Source: an uncultured Gemmatimonadota bacterium
GTDB lineage: Bacteria; Gemmatimonadota; Gemmatimonadetes; Gemmatimonadales; GWC2-71-9
Length of the DNA stretch: 48,034 bases
Direction of reading: 5' to 3'
Assembly (NCBI GenBank): GCA_937961295.1
Contig: CALGOK010000217.1
Location: 1 to 48,034, forward strand
This document shows, piece after piece, positions 26,646-33,836 of the stretch (its first letter is position 1; every line of letters starts with the position of its first letter). The translations under genes and the position numbers were made by a program. The notes below the pieces were generated by a model. It was not told the origin of the DNA and did no database searches. It saw only the letters and a program-made list of their open reading frames with translations.

Positions 26646-27557
26646 GTGCCCGAGCTGCCGGACGTCGCGATCTACGTCGAACGGATGGAGGCGCTGCTTC
26701 GCGACCAGCCGATCGAGGCGGTCGAGCTGCGCAACCCGTTCCTGCTGCGCTCGGTCAACCCGCCGCTTGCCGAGGTGGGCGGTCGCCGGGTGCGGGGCGC
26801 ACGGCGGCTCGGCAAGCGGATCATTCTCACCCTCGATGACGACCTCCATCTCGTCATCCACCTGATGATCGCGGGACGCCTGCGCTGGCGCCCCATCGCG
26901 AAGCCGATGCATGGGAAGCTGGTGCAGGCGGTGTTCCGGTTCCCCGAGGGGCTGCTGCACCTCACCGAGGCGGGCACCACGCGCCGCGCCTCGCTGCACC
27001 TCGCGCGCGGCGAAGCGGCGCTTGCCGCCTTCGATCGTGGCGGACTCGAGGTGCTCACGGCGACCGCCGATGCGTTCACGGCACGACTGCGCCTCGAGAA
27101 TCACACCCTCAAGCGCGCCCTCACCGATCCGCGGTTGCTGAGCGGGATCGGCAACGCCTATTCCGACGAGATCCTGCACCGGGCCCGGCTCTCGCCGCTG
27201 CAGCTCACGTCGCGACTCGACGCCGCCGAATGCGCGCGGCTGTTCACGGCGACCCGCGCGGTGCTCGGCGAGTGGACCGAGCGGCTGCGGCGCGAGGTCG
27301 GCGACGGGTTTCCGGAGGAGGTGACGGCCTTCCGCGAGGGGATGGCGGTGCACGGGCGCCACGGCCAGCCGTGCCCCGACTGCAGCGCGCCGGTGCAGCG
27401 GATCCGCTACGCCGACAACGAGACCAACTACTGCGCGGCGTGCCAGACCGGTGGTCGGCTGCTGGCCGACCGTGCGTTGTCGCGGCTGCTCAGGGGCGAC
27501 TGGCCGCGCTCGCTCGCCGAACTCGAGGAGCTGCCGGGCCGTCAGGCCGGCGGGTAG
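26646..27557 (+). CDS. Fpg/Nei family DNA glycosylase-AP lyase
   Basis: A 303-aa base-excision repair enzyme. The N-terminus is MPELPDV: after Met removal Pro is the Schiff-base nucleophile and Glu the general acid. The conserved helix-two-turn-helix is LLSGIGNAYSDEILHRARLSP, and the C-terminal zinc finger is CPDCSAPVQRI...ETNYCAACQTGG (C-x2-C-x16-C-x2-C). The start is GTG 26646. Which oxidised base it prefers (8-oxoG or pyrimidines) cannot be told. The C-terminus beyond the finger is longer than usual (about 30 residues). Its 3' end overlaps the convergent GH29 gene by 16 bp. Confidence 0.92.
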   Translation: MPELPDVAIYVERMEALLRDQPIEAVELRNPFLLRSVNPPLAEVGGRRVRGARRLGKRIILTLDDDLHLVIHLMIAGRLRWRPIAKPMHGKLVQAVFRFPEGLLHLTEAGTTRRASLHLARGEAALAAFDRGGLEVLTATADAFTARLRLENHTLKRALTDPRLLSGIGNAYSDEILHRARLSPLQLTSRLDAAECARLFTATRAVLGEWTERLRREVGDGFPEEVTAFREGMAVHGRHGQPCPDCSAPVQRIRYADNETNYCAACQTGGRLLADRALSRLLRGDWPRSLAELEELPGRQAGG

Positions 27558-28867
27558 GCCGCGACGCGCAGCACGGTGCCGGGCTCCACCGCGTCGAGGA
27601 TCCGCACGCGGACAGCGCTCGCCTGCACCGCCTCGACCCGATGCATCCGGGAGTAGCCGATGGTGGTGCCGCTGGCGATCCGGTGCCACGCATCGTCCAG
27701 GCGGGCCTCGACCACGTGCCGGGCGACGCGCTGCCCCGATGCGATCTGTTCGCGCACGTCGATGATCCCGACCGTCGCCGAGCGAGCGAACGTCACCGAG
27801 GCGTCGCCGGACGTTCCGGCGATCGGCTCGCCGAACATCGCGTCGAGCCGGGTGCGCATCGCCGCGAGGCGATCCACGTCGGTCGCATGGAGCAGGCCGT
27901 CCCGGGTCGGCGGGACGTTGAGCAGCAGCTTGGAGTTGCGGCCCACCGAGGTGAAGTGCAGGTCGACCAGGTCGTCCACGCTGCGCACCCGCGCGTCCTC
28001 GGCGGGATGCCAGAACCAGCCGGGCCGGATCGACGTGTCGGTTTCCCCCGGCCGCCACACCGTGCCGTCGCGGTCGCCCTCGGTGAGCGACCGCATCACC
28101 TCGTCACCGGTCATCCCGGGATGGGTGACGATCGACGGGTCGACGGTGGACCAGTTGGTCTCTCCGGCCACGCCGCGCTCATTGCCGATCCAGCGGACAT
28201 CCGGCCCTGCGTCGGAGAAGATCACGGCGTCGGGTTGCAGCTGGCGCACCAGGCCCCAGTAGCGGGGCCAGTCGTACACCTGCCGCTTGCCGTTGGGCCC
28301 CTCGCCGTTGGCGCCGTCGAACCAGACCTCGTGAATCGGCCCGTACCGGGTGAGCAGCTCGGTGAGCTGGTCGCAGTAGAACTGGTCGTAGCGCGGCGAA
28401 TCGCCGTAGACCGGCGCGTTCTGGTCCCATGGCGAGAGGTAGAGCCCGGCGCGCAGCCCCTCGGCACGGCAGGCATCGGTGAACTCGCGGACGAGGTCGC
28501 CCTCGCCGCCGCGCCACGGACTCGACGCCACCGAATGCCGGGTCGTGGCCGTGGGCCAGAGGCAGAAGCCATCGTGATGCTTGGCGGTGAGCACCATGGC
28601 GCGCGCGCCGGCCGTCCGTGCCGCGCGGGCCCACTGGCGGGCATCGAGCGAGGGAGGGGCGAAGATCGCCGGACTCTCGCGCCCATCTCCCCACTCGCGG
28701 TCGGTGAACGTGTTCACCCCGAAGTGGATGAACAGCGCCAGCTCGTCGCGCTGCCAGAGCAGTTGCGACGCCGTGGGGACCGGACGCGTCCGGTGCCACG
28801 GCAACCGGGAGAGCACGGGCAGGCCGCCCAGCGCGGCGAGCAGTTCCCGTCGGGTGAGAGGCGGCAT
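27542..28867 (-). CDS. GH29 alpha-L-fucosidase, Tat-exported
   Basis: A 441-aa glycoside hydrolase. It begins MPPLTRRELLAALGG, a twin-arginine-type signal. GH29 blocks follow: LFIHFGVNTFTDREWGDG, MVLTAKHHDGFCLWPT, GLYLSPWDQN and EVWFDGANGEGPNGKRQVYDW (nucleophile Asp in FDG), and LLLNVPPTRDGLL. A C-terminal beta domain of about 100 residues is of the kind that binds carbohydrate. It should release fucose from glycans in the periplasm or outside. ATG 28867 lies 7 nt from TATACT, so its message may lack a leader. Confidence 0.92.
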   Translation of the reverse strand: MPPLTRRELLAALGGLPVLSRLPWHRTRPVPTASQLLWQRDELALFIHFGVNTFTDREWGDGRESPAIFAPPSLDARQWARAARTAGARAMVLTAKHHDGFCLWPTATTRHSVASSPWRGGEGDLVREFTDACRAEGLRAGLYLSPWDQNAPVYGDSPRYDQFYCDQLTELLTRYGPIHEVWFDGANGEGPNGKRQVYDWPRYWGLVRQLQPDAVIFSDAGPDVRWIGNERGVAGETNWSTVDPSIVTHPGMTGDEVMRSLTEGDRDGTVWRPGETDTSIRPGWFWHPAEDARVRSVDDLVDLHFTSVGRNSKLLLNVPPTRDGLLHATDVDRLAAMRTRLDAMFGEPIAGTSGDASVTFARSATVGIIDVREQIASGQRVARHVVEARLDDAWHRIASGTTIGYSRMHRVEAVQASAVRVRILDAVEPGTVLRVAAYPPA

Positions 28868-28874
28868 CGGAGAG

Positions 28875-28880
28875 AGTATA
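28875..28880 (-). promoter_or_regulatory. -10 box TATACT for the GH29 gene, probable leaderless start
   Basis: TATACT on the minus strand (28880 to 28875) ends 7 nt before ATG 28867, so transcription would begin at or next to the A of the start codon. No Shine-Dalgarno sequence is present. No -35 at proper spacing was seen; TTGACC at 28889-28894 is too close. Confidence 0.45.
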
Positions 28881-28969
28881 CCGCCCCAGGTCAACGCCGT
28901 GCCGGGGCGGCTGGCGCGATGCGGAATTCCCCGTCACCCCTCGCTGCGCTCGGGGCAAGCCTTTACCCT

Positions 28970-29018
28970 TCACCCGTCACCCGTCACCCATCGCTCGTCA
29001 CCTGTCTCCCGTCCCCGG
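28970..29018. repeat. Heptanucleotide tandem repeat, seven degenerate units
   Basis: Seven 7-bp units run without gaps: TCACCCG, TCACCCG, TCACCCA, TCGCTCG, TCACCTG, TCTCCCG and TCCCCGG. They fill the space before the DinB gene at 29027. A palindromic fragment related to 11031-11110 (about 28932-28956) lies just upstream. Confidence 0.8.
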
Positions 29019-29026
29019 GGCCTGCC

Positions 29027-29488
29027 ATGTCCGAATGCCACCGGATTGCCGACCAGATGCGTCGCGGCTACGACGGCGACGCCTGGCACGGTCCGTCGCT
29101 CGTGACCGTGCTCGACCGGATTCCCGCCGAGCGGGCCTTCGAGCACCCGATCGCCGGCGCGCACTCCGCCGCCGAGCTGGTGGGGCACATCGCCTTCTGG
29201 AAGCACGTCGCCCAGCGTCGCACCGAGGGCGAGGCGGTCAACGACGCCGATCACCACGATTGGCGACCGCTCGATCCCGCGGCGGCCGACTGGGACGAGC
29301 TGCGCCGGCGGCTGGCCGTCGCGCATGCCGCGCTGGTGGCGCGGGTGGAGGGGCTCGACGACGCCCGGCTCGAGGAGTCGGTGCCGGGCCAGGCCATCAC
29401 CCTCTACGTGATGCTGCACGGCGTGGTGCAGCACGATCTCTACCACGCGGGCCAGCTCGCGCTGCTCGCGCGGGCGCTGGAGGGATGA
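29027..29488 (+). CDS. DinB-fold protein
   Basis: A 153-aa four-helix DinB-superfamily protein. Metal-binding His candidates are in AAELVGHIAFWKH near residue 50 and LHGVVQHDLYHAGQLALL near the C-terminus (H-x3-H). It is distinct from the 20681 paralogue; the two share only the general fold pattern. Function unknown. ATG 29027 has only a weak ribosome site (GGGG). Its stop overlaps ATG 29485 of the next gene (ATGATG). Confidence 0.85.
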   Translation: MSECHRIADQMRRGYDGDAWHGPSLVTVLDRIPAERAFEHPIAGAHSAAELVGHIAFWKHVAQRRTEGEAVNDADHHDWRPLDPAAADWDELRRRLAVAHAALVARVEGLDDARLEESVPGQAITLYVMLHGVVQHDLYHAGQLALLARALEG

Positions 29489-30450
29489 TGGATCGGCGCA
29501 CCCTGATCGGCGGTGGTGTCGCTGCGCTCGCCGTCGCCACCGGAATCCGGCCCGTCCATGCCGCGCGCCGCGCGGGCTTTCGCATCTCGCTGGCGCAGTG
29601 GTCGCTGCACCGCACCTTCTTCGGCACGCTGCCGCCGGGCACCGATCGCGGCCAGCTGCTGCGCACCGATCCGGACCGGGCCCTGCAGGGGAGCATCCAT
29701 CCGCTCGACTTCCCGGTGGTGGCACGGCGCGACTACGGCCTCGACGGCGTGGAGTACGTCAACACGTTCATGTTCGGCCATGCCGACGATCGCGCCTACC
29801 TCGACGAGCTGCGGCGTCGCGCCGATGGGGAGGGCGTGACCAGCGTGCTGATCATGTGCGACCTCGAGGGCGCCCTGGGCGATCCCGACGCCGCGGCGCG
29901 CGCGCAGGCGGTGGCCAACCACGAGAAGTGGCTGCGCGCGGCCGCACACCTGGGGTGCCACGCGATCCGCGTCAATGCGCAGAGCCGCGGCGAGGCAGGC
30001 GAGCAGGCGCGGCTCGCCGCCGATGGCCTGCATCGCCTCGCGGAGCGCGCGGCGCCGCTCGGGCTGCACGTCCTGGTCGAGAACCACGGCGGCCTGTCCA
30101 GTCGCGCGTCGTGGCTCATGGACGTGCTGCGGCGCGCGGACCACCCGCTGCTGGGGACGCTGCCCGACTTCGGCAACTTCCGCGTCTCGGCCGAGGAGCG
30201 CTACGATCCGTACGTGGGCGTGGCGGAGATGATGCCGCTCGCGCGCGCAGTGAGCGCCAAGAGCCACGAGTTCGACGCTGCCGGCGACGAGGTGCAGGTC
30301 GACTTCCGCCGGATGATGGGCATCGTGCTCGACGCCGGCTACGACGGCTGGGTGGGCGTGGAATACGAGGGCTCGGTGCACACGGAGCCCGAGGGAATCC
30401 GCGCCACGGTGCGGCTCCTGGAACGGATCCGGGCGGAGCGCGCCAGGTGA
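29485..30450 (+). CDS. Sugar phosphate isomerase/epimerase-like TIM barrel (AP_endonuc_2 fold), exported
   Basis: A 321-aa protein. The N-terminus MMDRRTLIGGGVAALAVATG is a probable Tat or Sec signal. The Xyl_isom-like TIM barrel shows FRISLAQWSLHRTF, GLDGVEYV, LLIMCDLEG-type strand, LHVLVENHGGLSS (Glu metal ligand), GTLPDFGNF (Asp), SAKSHEFD (His) and WVGVEYEG (Glu). The four metal ligands seem intact. Such secreted family members are frequent in Gemmatimonadota, Planctomycetota and Acidobacteriota; the substrate is unknown. It overlaps DinB at the start and the carbonic anhydrase GTG at the stop (GTGA). Confidence 0.85.
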   Translation: MMDRRTLIGGGVAALAVATGIRPVHAARRAGFRISLAQWSLHRTFFGTLPPGTDRGQLLRTDPDRALQGSIHPLDFPVVARRDYGLDGVEYVNTFMFGHADDRAYLDELRRRADGEGVTSVLIMCDLEGALGDPDAAARAQAVANHEKWLRAAAHLGCHAIRVNAQSRGEAGEQARLAADGLHRLAERAAPLGLHVLVENHGGLSSRASWLMDVLRRADHPLLGTLPDFGNFRVSAEERYDPYVGVAEMMPLARAVSAKSHEFDAAGDEVQVDFRRMMGIVLDAGYDGWVGVEYEGSVHTEPEGIRATVRLLERIRAERAR

Positions 30451-31100
30451 GCGGTGCCACAGAGCTGCTCGAGAACAACCGGCAATGGGCCGATCGGGTC
30501 GCGGCGAACGAGCCGGAGTTCTTTGCCCGGCTGGCGGCGCAGCAGTCGCCCACCTACCTGTGGATCGGCTGCTCGGATTCCCGGGTGCCCGCCAACCAGG
30601 TCGTCGACCTCCTTCCGGGCGAGGTCTTCGTGCACCGCAACGTCGGCAACGTGGTGGTGCACGACGACCTCAACTGCCTGTCCGTGCTCCAGTACGCGGT
30701 CGAGGTGCTCGGGGTGCGTCACGTGCTGGTGGTGGGGCACTACGGCTGCGGCGGCGTCCGTGCCGCCTGGGATGGGCGTCCTCTCGGGCTGATCGACAAC
30801 TGGCTCCGACACATCAAGGACGCCCTGGCGCCGCACCACGCCGCGCTGGAGGCGATCGCCAGCGAGGAGGAGCGCCTCGACCGACTGGCCGAGCTCAACG
30901 TGCTCGCCCAGGTGACCCACGTCTGCCGGACGACCATCGTGCAGGACGCCTGGCGGCGCGGGCAGCAGCTCAGCGTGCACGGCTGGATCTACGGGCTCCG
31001 TGATGGGCGACTGCGCGACCTCGGCCTGACGTGCACCGGTCCGGGCAGCATCGAATCCGCGCATCGCGACGCCGTCGCGCGCCTCCTGGCGGACGGCTAG
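30447..31100 (+). CDS. Beta-class carbonic anhydrase
   Basis: A 217-aa enzyme for CO2 hydration. Zinc ligands and the Asp-Arg dyad are readable: Cys42 and Asp44/Arg46 in GCSDSRVP, and His98/Cys101 in VVGHYGCGGV. FVHRNVGN and DNWLRHI are the usual surrounding blocks. Length and order match the CynT/Can type. No signal peptide is seen, so it is cytoplasmic. The start is GTG 30447, with GGAG 9 nt upstream, overlapping the isomerase stop by 4 bp. Confidence 0.95.
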   Translation: MSGATELLENNRQWADRVAANEPEFFARLAAQQSPTYLWIGCSDSRVPANQVVDLLPGEVFVHRNVGNVVVHDDLNCLSVLQYAVEVLGVRHVLVVGHYGCGGVRAAWDGRPLGLIDNWLRHIKDALAPHHAALEAIASEEERLDRLAELNVLAQVTHVCRTTIVQDAWRRGQQLSVHGWIYGLRDGRLRDLGLTCTGPGSIESAHRDAVARLLADG

Positions 31101-31116
31101 CCGCCCCCTCGCGTCG

Positions 31117-31216
31117 ACCCCCGGGCGGGGGTACCATTACTGGAGAGCCGCACGCTCCCGATTCCGCGTGCGGATCCTGACCATGGCGACGCCCACGGGC
31201 GCCGGGGGGCGCCCGT
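31117..31216 (+). promoter_or_regulatory. Structured leader with three stem-loops before the macro-domain gene
   Basis: Three perfect inverted repeats follow one another: ACCCCC-N4-GGGGGT (31117-31132), CCGCACGC-N10-GCGTGCGG (31148-31173) and ACGGGCGCC-N4-GGCGCCCGT (31195-31216). The last one ends 24 nt before the GAAGGAGG ribosome site. The first could end the carbonic anhydrase transcript. No T-tract follows any of them and no known riboswitch was recognised. Confidence 0.5.
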
Positions 31217-31254
31217 TCGCCGTCGCCACGCACCCACCGGGAAGGAGGCACACG

Positions 31255-31770
31255 ATGTCCATGGAAGCGAGGCTCGTCGACATCACCACCCTTCCGGTCG
31301 ATGCGATCGTCACCGCTGCGCGCGAGGACCTCAAGCCGAGTCCCGGCGTGAGCAAGGCGGTCCATGAGGCCGCCGGACCGGAGCTCGCCGAGGCGTGCGC
31401 ACGGATCGGCTTCTGCCCCACCGGGTCCGCGGTGATCACGTCCGCCTACTCGCTGCCGTCGCGGTTCGTGGTGCACGCGGTGGGCCCGGTGTGGCAGGGT
31501 GGCGGCCAGGGCGAGGCGGAGCTGCTGGCGGGGGCGTATCGCCGCGCGCTGGAACTGGCGCACAACAACCGGTGCGAGAGCGTGGCGCTCCCGGCGATCT
31601 CCGCCGGCCGCTCCGGGTACCCGATCGCCGGCGCCGCGGCGATCGCGGTCACGGTCACGCGCGAAGCGCTCGAGGCCGAGGCGTACCTCGAGGAAGTGAT
31701 CTTCGCCTGCTACACCGACGACGAGCTCAAGGCGTACCAGGAGGCGCTGTCGACTCCCGCCGGCGGATGA
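31255..31770 (+). CDS. Macro domain protein with altered catalytic residues
   Basis: A 171-aa macro domain like E. coli YmdB. Matching blocks are LVDITTLPVDAIV, KAVHEAAGPELAEAC, CPTGSAVITSAYSLP, FVVHAVGPVWQGGGQGE, LPAISAGRSGYP and FACYTDDELKAYQEAL. The usual NAAN is TAAR (Thr20, Arg23), the glycine-rich loop before the helix is PSPG, and the catalytic Asp of the VDGAIH block is Ser33 in VSKAVH. ADP-ribose binding might persist, but the deacetylase/hydrolase site known from YmdB seems lost. ATG 31255 has GAAGGAGG upstream. The stop overlaps the FKBP ATG. Confidence 0.85.
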   Translation: MSMEARLVDITTLPVDAIVTAAREDLKPSPGVSKAVHEAAGPELAEACARIGFCPTGSAVITSAYSLPSRFVVHAVGPVWQGGGQGEAELLAGAYRRALELAHNNRCESVALPAISAGRSGYPIAGAAAIAVTVTREALEAEAYLEEVIFACYTDDELKAYQEALSTPAGG

Positions 31771-32270
31771 TGTCCGTGGCGGCGCGACACGCGACATGGC
31801 CGGTGCTTGCAGCGCTGCTGCTGGCACCGGCCCTTGTTTCCTCCCCCCTCGCAGCCCAGGAACTCAAGCTGCGGACCCTCTCGCCGCTGGCGAGCTGGAA
31901 CCTCTCCCCGCGCCTCGGCATCGCCGAGGATTCGTTGCGCAGTGTCGGGCGCGGCGTGTGGATCCACGATGTGCAAGCGGGGAACGGCGCGCGCGCCGAC
32001 AGCGGCATGGTGCTCGAGGTGCACTACGTGGGACTGCTCGCCGACGGTCGCATCTTCGACGCGACCGAGTCCCGGCCCTTCGCGTTCACGCTCGGCACCG
32101 GGCGCGTGATCGATGGCTGGGAGGACGGCCTGCTGGGAATGCGGGTCGGCGGCCGCCGACAGCTGGTGATCCCGCCCCACCTGGGCTACGGCATCGAGGG
32201 TGCCGGAGCCGTGCCGCCGGATGCGGTGCTGGTGTTTGACGTCACCCTGGTGGGGTTGAGATCGCGTTAG
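31767..32270 (+). CDS. FKBP-type peptidyl-prolyl isomerase, exported
   Basis: A 167-aa protein with an N-terminal signal segment (LAALLLAPALVSSPLAAQ) and one FKBP domain in the last 105 residues: VLEVHYVGLLADGRIFDATESRPFAFTLGTGRVIDGWEDGLLGMRVGG and IPPHLGYGIEGAGAVPPDA. The aromatic pocket residues (Tyr, Phe-Asp, Trp, Tyr) are conserved, so it should be an active prolyl isomerase assisting folding outside the cytoplasm. Starts at 31767 or 31770 are equivalent; both overlap the macro-gene stop. Confidence 0.92.
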   Translation: MMSVAARHATWPVLAALLLAPALVSSPLAAQELKLRTLSPLASWNLSPRLGIAEDSLRSVGRGVWIHDVQAGNGARADSGMVLEVHYVGLLADGRIFDATESRPFAFTLGTGRVIDGWEDGLLGMRVGGRRQLVIPPHLGYGIEGAGAVPPDAVLVFDVTLVGLRSR

Positions 32271-32271
32271 C

Positions 32272-32343
32272 GCGACAATGCGAGGGGCGAAGGGCGAGGG
32301 GCGTGGTGTGACAACTTGCCCCTCGCCCTTCGCGTCGTCGCGC
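32272..32343. repeat. Heptamer-built palindromic element between convergent genes
   Basis: Left arm heptamers GCGAGGG, GCGAAGG, GCGAGGG are mirrored by the right arm, so that GCGAAGGGCGAGGGGC pairs perfectly with GCCCCTCGCCCTTCGC. The element opens with GCGACAA and closes with GTCGTCGC. It separates the convergent FKBP and GroES-like genes and could stop transcripts from both. The same family occurs at 3591-3662 and 47640-47703. Confidence 0.75.
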
Positions 32344-32718
32344 CTACGGCAGCGGAATCCGGTCCCGCACCAGCACCAGGATCGCGGCCTGCGGCACGAC
32401 GAGGTAGCGCTTCTCCTCGAAGTTGATCTCCACGGCGGCCTTGCGGAAGAAGATCGCGTGGTCGCCGACGCGGGCCTGCATCGGCCGGTGGCGCGGGGTG
32501 CGCTCGGCGACGCGCCACGGCTCCTCGTCGAACGCCGAGGGGTCGGGCAGCGGATCGCCGGGGCCGGTGGCGACGATCAACCCGGTCTGCACCTGCTGGG
32601 AGTCGATGGCGGTGGCGGGAAGGTAGAGCCCCACGCGGGTGCGCTGCTCGTCGCCCTCCTCGGGGGTGATGAGCACCCGGTCGCCGACGACCTGCAGTTC
32701 CTTGGGGATCGAGTCCAC
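32344..32718 (-). CDS. GroES-like (Cpn10 superfamily) protein
   Basis: A 124-aa protein with the Cpn10 pattern: LQVVGDRVLITPEEGDE at the start, GLYLPATAIDSQQVQTGLIVATGPG (the mobile-loop region and GxVxAxGPG strand), VGDHAIFFRKAAVEINFEEKRYLVVPQAAILVLVR at the end. It is longer than true GroES (about 97 aa) because of a 25-residue insert (PLPDPSAFDEEPWRVAERTPRHR) in place of the short roof segment. No groEL is adjacent, so it may be a specialised co-chaperonin. The start is GTG 32718, 5 nt after the greA stop; it is co-transcribed with greA. Confidence 0.8.
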   Translation of the reverse strand: MDSIPKELQVVGDRVLITPEEGDEQRTRVGLYLPATAIDSQQVQTGLIVATGPGDPLPDPSAFDEEPWRVAERTPRHRPMQARVGDHAIFFRKAAVEINFEEKRYLVVPQAAILVLVRDRIPLP

Positions 32719-32723
32719 GGCGC

Positions 32724-33203
32724 TCAGTCCCCGGTCACCATCTGGTGGATGGTCACCAGCTCCACCACGCGCAGCTTGCGGCGCATGGTCGGCAGCGTGA
32801 GCGACACCTCCTCGCCCACCTTGCGATCCTTGAGTGCGCGCCCCAGCGGTGACGCGAGCGAGATGTGGCCAGCGTCGATGTCCATCATCTCGGCCAGCAC
32901 CAGCGTGTACTCCTCGCGGTCGCCCGAGCCGACGTCCTCGACCGTCACGCGCGAGCCGAGTCCCACCCGGTCGGTGGGGGCCTCGGTGTTGGCCAGCTGG
33001 GTGAGCTGGTTGAGCCGCTGGTGCAGCTGGCCCAGGCGGGCTTGGACAAACTGCTGGCGCTCGAGCGCCGACTTGTACTCGGAATTCTCGCGCAGGTCCC
33101 CCATCTCCACCGCGGTCGCGATGGCCTGGGGCAGCAGCACCGCCAGCTCGTGGGTCAGTTCCTCGATCTCGCGACCGAGCTTCTCGCGCATTTCCTGGAT
33201 CAT
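32724..33203 (-). CDS. greA: Transcription elongation factor GreA/GreB family
   Basis: A 159-aa factor that enters the RNA polymerase secondary channel and stimulates cleavage of backtracked RNA. The N-terminal coiled coil ends in GDLRENSEYKSALERQQ, with the acidic tip residues of the GreA motif; the C-terminal FKBP-like domain carries SLASPLGRALKDRKVGEEVSL. Length is normal. ATG 33203 has AGGA upstream. A downstream GroES-like gene follows after 5 nt. Whether it is GreA or GreB in specificity is not certain; GreA is the default. Confidence 0.92.
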   Translation of the reverse strand: MIQEMREKLGREIEELTHELAVLLPQAIATAVEMGDLRENSEYKSALERQQFVQARLGQLHQRLNQLTQLANTEAPTDRVGLGSRVTVEDVGSGDREEYTLVLAEMMDIDAGHISLASPLGRALKDRKVGEEVSLTLPTMRRKLRVVELVTIHQMVTGD

Positions 33204-33240
33204 GCTGTCCTGCTCTTCGGGGGACGGCGAATAGAATCGG

Positions 33241-33291
33241 ACGGTCCACCCAGCGGCTGCCGGGTGGACCGTGTCACTTCGAAAGAGTATA
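33241..33291 (-). promoter_or_regulatory. greA promoter -10 and leader stem-loop
   Basis: TATACT (minus strand, 33291 to 33286) resembles the GH29 -10 in its wider context (GTATACTCT). Between it and greA lies a perfect 11-bp inverted repeat ACGGTCCACCC / GGGTGGACCGT (33241-33251 and 33262-33272, 10-nt loop). It would be in the greA leader RNA about 40 nt before the ATG. No T-tract follows in either direction, so it is not a typical terminator. Confidence 0.5.
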
Positions 33292-33318
33292 CCTCGCCGG
33301 AGCGGGGGGAGGGAGGGG

Positions 33319-33717
33319 TCAGCTCCCCCGGGCGCGCAGCTGCACGCGATAGGCGTCGGGGTCGATCGGCCGGGTGCTCTGCGGCGCCGGCGAGAGCCCG
33401 ACGACCTCCAGGGTGATTCCTTGACTGGTCACCGATCGCGGTTCCAGGCCGGTGTGCAGGGTGGTGTCGCTCTCGTCATCGGCCCGGGTCAGCCTCAGGA
33501 CCACGGCGCCATCGCCTTGCCATGCGCAGGTCACGTCGATCGGGCAGCGGGAGTCCGCGCTCACGCGCACGAAGCGCACGGCCACGCCGAGGTCCTCCAG
33601 GCGGGCCGATTCGCCAACGTCGAGCTCGAACTCGATTTCCTCCCCCGGGAGGATTGTCGCGCCGCATCCGAGGGTGGCGGCGAGGGCCAGGGGAAGCAGG
33701 GCCGGGAGTCGGGGCAT
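33319..33717 (-). CDS. Hypothetical lipoprotein
   Basis: A 132-aa lipoprotein: the signal peptide MPRLPALLPLALAATLGC ends in a lipobox. The mature domain has VRFVRVSADSRCPIDVTCAWQGDGAVVLRL, with the DSRCP...CAW pair of Cys that recurs in small envelope lipoproteins of Gemmatimonadota and Bacteroidota. Function unknown. ATG 33717 has GGAG upstream; a GTG at 33726 is in frame. It is divergent from the VanX-like gene and transcribed towards greA. Confidence 0.7.
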   Translation of the reverse strand: MPRLPALLPLALAATLGCGATILPGEEIEFELDVGESARLEDLGVAVRFVRVSADSRCPIDVTCAWQGDGAVVLRLTRADDESDTTLHTGLEPRSVTSQGITLEVVGLSPAPQSTRPIDPDAYRVQLRARGS

Positions 33718-33823
33718 GGACGGCACACTCCATTGCGGTCGGTTTCGAGGTCAGGTGTGGTCACCCAATGACCCCGCCGGGCCGGCTCCGGGTCACGCGA
33801 CCGCCGTTGGCCAGCGTCAGCGG

Positions 33824-33829
33824 TAGATT
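33824..33829 (+). promoter_or_regulatory. -10 box TAGATT for the VanX-like gene, probable leaderless start
   Basis: TAGATT ends 7 nt before ATG 33837 and there is no Shine-Dalgarno sequence. This places the transcription start at the start codon, as for the GH29 gene. No -35 with good spacing (TTGGCC at 33807 is too close). Confidence 0.4.
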
Positions 33830-33836
33830 TCCTCGC

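Noticed and set aside
28970..29018. CRISPR-like short repeats
   Set aside because: Units are 7 bp and contiguous, with no spacers of 25-40 bp and no cas genes.
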